From Gemmatimonadales bacterium (GTDB lineage Bacteria > Gemmatimonadota > Gemmatimonadetes > Gemmatimonadales > GWC2-71-9): 7,614 nucleotides of DNA. Position 1 is the first letter of the stretch; each line of letters begins with the position of its first letter. Location: assembly GCA_013816685.1 (NCBI GenBank), contig JACDDX010000071.1:1-7614 (forward strand). Direction: 5' to 3'. Below, in pieces: positions 5,052-7,614 of the stretch. The position numbers were made by a program, and so were the translations under genes. The notes beneath the pieces were generated by a model. The model was not told where the DNA came from and made no database searches. It saw only the letters and a list, made by a program, of their open reading frames with translations.

Positions 5052-6122
5052 ATGTTCTTTCGTCGGCTCCTGCTGCCCGGTCTTGTGGTCGTTGCGATGG
5101 TTCAGCCGCCGGCGGTGGCTCAGGGCCTCCTGGTCCGCTCGCCCAATCTGCCGGGGCCATGGGTCGGCGCGCCCGGCATGCTCTATTTCAACTTTCTCCA
5201 TCGCTTCACGGCCGGTCCGGCCCCCGAGCGCAAGGTTGCCAACAGTCCGACCTTCCTGCTCGCCGGTGCGCTTCCATGGCACACCCTCCTGGGCGTTTAT
5301 TACGCGACCAGTTCGGAACTGACTCCCCGCTATCCGAACGAATGGGAGTTGTTCGGTCGGATCCAGGCTCTGGCGCAGGCGAGCGGGGCCCCGCTCGATG
5401 CCGGCGCGGAGATCGGGTATAACCTGGCGGCGCGTGGCCTCGGCGCCGAGATATCGGCGGCGCGAAGCGAGGGCCCGGTGCGAATGCTCGGAGCGCTCCG
5501 AGCGCTTAAAGACCCGGACGGCGGTGGCGCGGGCGTGGCACTCGCCGCCGGCGCGGTCCTGCGGCTGACTCCGCACCTGTCGGTCGCCGGCGATGTCGCC
5601 GACCTGACGCGGCGCAACCCCGGGGAACGGGTCGCCTGGAGTGCCGGGCTCAACATCACGATTCCGGGAACCCCGCACGGCCTCTCGCTGCACGTTACCA
5701 ACGCGAACAATGTGACGCTCGAGAGTGCGTCGCGCGGCACGGCGACCACGCGCTACGGATTCGAGTTCACCATTCCGATTACGCTGGCGCGCTACTTCGG
5801 CGGCCGCCCCGACCGACCGGAGGCGTCCGCGTCACCGCCGCGGTCCGTACACCCGCCGGCGAGCCGCGGCACAGTGGGTTCACGGGCCACGGTCGAAGAT
5901 TTCGCGTTCCGCCCCGGGCGATTGCAGATCCAGGCGGGAACCACCGTGCGCTGGATCAACGCCGGCCAGGCCGCCCATAGTGTCACGGCGGACGATGGAC
6001 GGTTTGACACCGGCCTGATTTCGCCGGGCGCCACGGGGGTGGTCACATTTGCCGCGCCGGGCACCTATCGCTTTCACTGCACGCCGCACTCGTTCATGCG
6101 GGGCGTGGTGGTGGTCCGGTGA
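5052..6122 (+). CDS. Exported beta-barrel-like protein with C-terminal cupredoxin domain
   Basis: A 356-residue secreted protein. Signal peptide: residues 1-23, RR then a hydrophobic core and AVA before Gln24, a typical signal peptidase I site. Residues about 25-250 consist of alternating strands with aromatic girdles (MLYFNFLHRF, TLLGVYYATSSEL, DAGAEIGYNLAARG, RYGFEFTIPITLARYF) and short turns. This looks like an outer-membrane beta-barrel, close to what I recall of DUF5777-like proteins, but that family match is tentative. A Pro/Arg/Ser linker at about 251-275 leads to a cupredoxin domain at about 278-356 with all four type 1 copper ligands: His309, Cys343, His346, Met349 (CTPHSFM, amicyanin-like spacing). 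If the barrel is in the outer membrane, the copper domain could be tethered to it on the periplasmic side or the cell surface. An open frame continues upstream to 4536 inside the AraC gene, but ATG 5052 is the only start giving a signal peptide. The gene lies 68 nt after the AraC stop and overlaps the next gene. Confidence 0.85.
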   Translation: MFFRRLLLPGLVVVAMVQPPAVAQGLLVRSPNLPGPWVGAPGMLYFNFLHRFTAGPAPERKVANSPTFLLAGALPWHTLLGVYYATSSELTPRYPNEWELFGRIQALAQASGAPLDAGAEIGYNLAARGLGAEISAARSEGPVRMLGALRALKDPDGGGAGVALAAGAVLRLTPHLSVAGDVADLTRRNPGERVAWSAGLNITIPGTPHGLSLHVTNANNVTLESASRGTATTRYGFEFTIPITLARYFGGRPDRPEASASPPRSVHPPASRGTVGSRATVEDFAFRPGRLQIQAGTTVRWINAGQAAHSVTADDGRFDTGLISPGATGVVTFAAPGTYRFHCTPHSFMRGVVVVR

Positions 6123-6535
6123 GCGCACGGGCACCTTGCCGGCGCGCCGCCGTAGCAACGGTTGTTGCCCTGCTGGCATTGAGCGGCACCGGCCTCGCAG
6201 CCGCCGGCTGTTTTTCCGACCGCCAGGCGACCTCCCCGTCGGATACCCCCTGCCTGCTGCCCTCCACCGGCGGCGTTCCGGGGTCAACGGTGGTGCTGAT
6301 TCGCGGCTTCTCCTTCGATCCGGCCGTCGTGCGGATGCCGGCGGGAGGCCGAGTAACCTGGGTGAACTGCGAAACCTCGGCGACCGCGCACACGACCACC
6401 GCCGACGCCGGGGCCTGGTCCTCGCCGCTCCTCGCTCCGAGCGACGGGTTCACCCGGACATTCGACGCATCGGGCGCCTTTGCCTACCACTGCATGCCGC
6501 ACCCGTTCATGAGGGGAACGGTGACGGTCGAGTAG
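6119..6535 (+). CDS. Second blue-copper (cupredoxin) lipoprotein
   Basis: A 138-residue exported protein starting at GTG 6119, whose GTGA overlaps the stop of the barrel-cupredoxin gene by 4 nt, so translation is probably coupled. The signal sequence (CRRAAVATVVALLALSGTG, then LAAAGC) ends at Cys31, a plausible lipobox cysteine with Ala instead of Leu at -3. Cupredoxin domain at about 55-138 with copper ligands His91 (TAHTT), Cys125, His128 and Met131 (CMPHPFM). Its core closely resembles the domain at the end of its upstream neighbour (FSFDPAVVRMPAG against FAFRPGRLQIQAG, both ending HxFMRG), suggesting duplication. Two further cysteines, Cys45 and Cys84, could form a disulphide. A tandem TAG TAG ends the gene. 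It is probably a partner in electron transfer or copper exchange; the direction and partners are unknown. Confidence 0.88.
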   Translation: MSARAPCRRAAVATVVALLALSGTGLAAAGCFSDRQATSPSDTPCLLPSTGGVPGSTVVLIRGFSFDPAVVRMPAGGRVTWVNCETSATAHTTTADAGAWSSPLLAPSDGFTRTFDASGAFAYHCMPHPFMRGTVTVE

Positions 6536-6595
6536 TAGCTTCGCGGGACCGCGCGGGCCTTGTTCTCGCCGCCCTGGACCGATTCTCTTGCAGGT

Positions 6596-7614
6596 ATGAC
6601 TAAGATCGTGCGTCCGGCGCGCGCCATCCTCGTTGTCCCTGTGCCCGTTATTGCCCTGCTGGCAGCATTAATCGGCTGCGGCCCCCGGAGCGGCGGACGC
6701 GCCGCCAGCGCCGCGGCGGGGGACTCGGTGTCCCAGCCTGCGGCGAGCGCTCGCACGGACGCGGTCCCGGTCGCCGAGCGGCTTCGTCAGTACACGCCGG
6801 TACGCCTCACCGCCGACCTCGCGCCGCTCAGCGCCCGCGAGCGCCGGATGGTGCCGCTCCTGATCGATGCGGCCCGGCAGATGGACACGATTTTCTGGCG
6901 CGAGACGTTCGGGAACCGCGACTCGCTGCTCCGGAGCCTCGCCGATCCGGCGGTGCGTCGCTATGCCGAAATCAACTACGGTCCCTGGGATCGGCTCGCC
7001 AGCAACGCGCCGTTCGTGCCCGGGGTCGGCGCGAAGCCGCCGGGCTCGCGATTCTATCCCCCCGACATCAGCAGGGTCGAGCTGGACTCGCTCGCCCGAA
7101 CCCCGGCGGGCGCGCCGATCCGGAGCCAGTACACCGTCGTCCACCGCGATTCGACACGCGGACTCATCGCGGTGCCCTATCACGAGGCCTTCGCCGGCCC
7201 GATCCGTGTGGCCGCAGCCCGGCTCAGGTCGGCGGCGGCGCTGGCCGATGATCCCGACCTCCGCCGCTATCTCGAGCTCCGCGCCCGAGCGCTCGAGACC
7301 GACCACTACCGGCCCAGCGATCTGGCGTGGCTGGACATGAAGCGCAACACGCTGGACATCGTCATCGGGCCGATCGAGACGTACGAGGACGAGCTGGCGG
7401 GCGCAAAGGCGTCGCACGAGTCGTACGTCCTCATCAAGGATCGGGCGTGGAGCCGGCGGCTGGCGCGCTACGCCGCCGTGCTCCCCGGGCTCCAGCGCGG
7501 CCTCCCGGTGCCCGCCGCCTACAAGCGCGAGCGGCCCGGCACCGACTCCGACCTCAACGCCTACGACGCCGTCTACTACGCCGGGGAGGCCAACGCCGGC
7601 TCCAAGACGATCGC
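6596..7614 (+). CDS. Dipeptidyl-peptidase III (M49)-like lipoprotein, 3' truncated
   Basis: The frame stays open from ATG 6596 to the right edge, giving the first 339 residues. A hydrophobic stretch ends in LIGC (Cys28), a good lipobox, so this is an exported lipoprotein, followed by a Gly/Ala/Ser-rich tether. From about residue 55 the sequence matches what I recall of bacterial M49-like zinc metallopeptidases: FWRETFGN, RYAEINYGPWDRL, NTLDIVIGPIETYEDEL (ending at 267), SYVLIKDRAWSRRLARYAA, and NAYDAVYYAGEANAGSKT (321-338). The zinc-binding HExxGH-type motif of this group lies further on and is outside the window, so catalytic competence cannot be judged. The expected role is cleaving short peptides in the periplasm. 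It starts 60 nt after the cupredoxin lipoprotein gene, in the same direction, with only a weak CAGG near its ATG; whether it shares that transcript is unclear. Confidence 0.85.
   Translation, partial: MTKIVRPARAILVVPVPVIALLAALIGCGPRSGGRAASAAAGDSVSQPAASARTDAVPVAERLRQYTPVRLTADLAPLSARERRMVPLLIDAARQMDTIFWRETFGNRDSLLRSLADPAVRRYAEINYGPWDRLASNAPFVPGVGAKPPGSRFYPPDISRVELDSLARTPAGAPIRSQYTVVHRDSTRGLIAVPYHEAFAGPIRVAAARLRSAAALADDPDLRRYLELRARALETDHYRPSDLAWLDMKRNTLDIVIGPIETYEDELAGAKASHESYVLIKDRAWSRRLARYAAVLPGLQRGLPVPAAYKRERPGTDSDLNAYDAVYYAGEANAGSKTI

Noticed and set aside
6542..6553. Small CGCG stem between the second cupredoxin lipoprotein and the M49-like gene as a terminator
   Set aside because: Only 4-5 bp with a tiny loop; not enough to claim.
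1..7614. tRNA, rRNA, riboswitch, CRISPR array, insertion sequence, phage or defence genes
   Set aside because: No cloverleaf-like segments, spaced direct repeats, transposase motifs or known defence domains were seen on either strand.

Overview
This is a GC-rich (by eye roughly two-thirds G+C), tightly packed bacterial chromosome segment with six complete genes and two genes cut by the window edges. DnaK-type chaperone tail, a periplasmic HtrA/Do protease, two lipoprotein signals and an outer-membrane-barrel-like protein point to a diderm bacterium. The mix (DnaK next to a Do protease, a DUF6494-like small protein, an M49-like lipoprotein, many cupredoxin lipoproteins) is what I would expect from Gemmatimonadota or a similar soil/aquatic lineage. 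That placement is inference and cannot be proved from this window.

Layout. (1) 2-2060, plus strand, envelope and cytosolic proteostasis: the 3' end of dnaK, a GC-rich hairpin, then a DegP/HtrA serine protease with two PDZ domains and its own downstream hairpin. (2) 2127-3529, plus strand, a two-gene unit: an unusual single protein joining a HAD-type phosphatase to a cytidine-deaminase-fold nucleoside deaminase, followed 11 nt later by a 68-residue DUF6494-like protein with a strong ribosome binding site. (3) 3543-6535, a cupredoxin locus: a blue-copper lipoprotein on the minus strand, a 202-bp divergent intergenic region with a 12-bp perfect palindrome, an AraC-family regulator on the plus strand, then a secreted beta-barrel-like protein with a C-terminal blue-copper domain, and a third cupredoxin lipoprotein overlapping it by 4 nt (GTGA). 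(4) 6596-7614, the first 339 codons of a lipoprotein of the dipeptidyl-peptidase III (M49)-like zinc peptidase group, running off the right edge.

How the genes may work together. DnaK and HtrA are both protein-quality-control factors, though separated by a hairpin. The phosphatase-deaminase fusion suggests two consecutive steps on one nucleotide-type substrate, which is unidentified. The strongest candidate for an under-described system is the cupredoxin locus: three proteins with complete type 1 copper ligand sets (His, Cys, His, Met) surround one AraC-type regulator, and one of them carries its copper domain on what looks like an outer-membrane barrel. A role in copper handling or extracytoplasmic electron transfer is a reasonable hypothesis. 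No tRNA, rRNA, CRISPR array, insertion sequence or defence gene was recognised.
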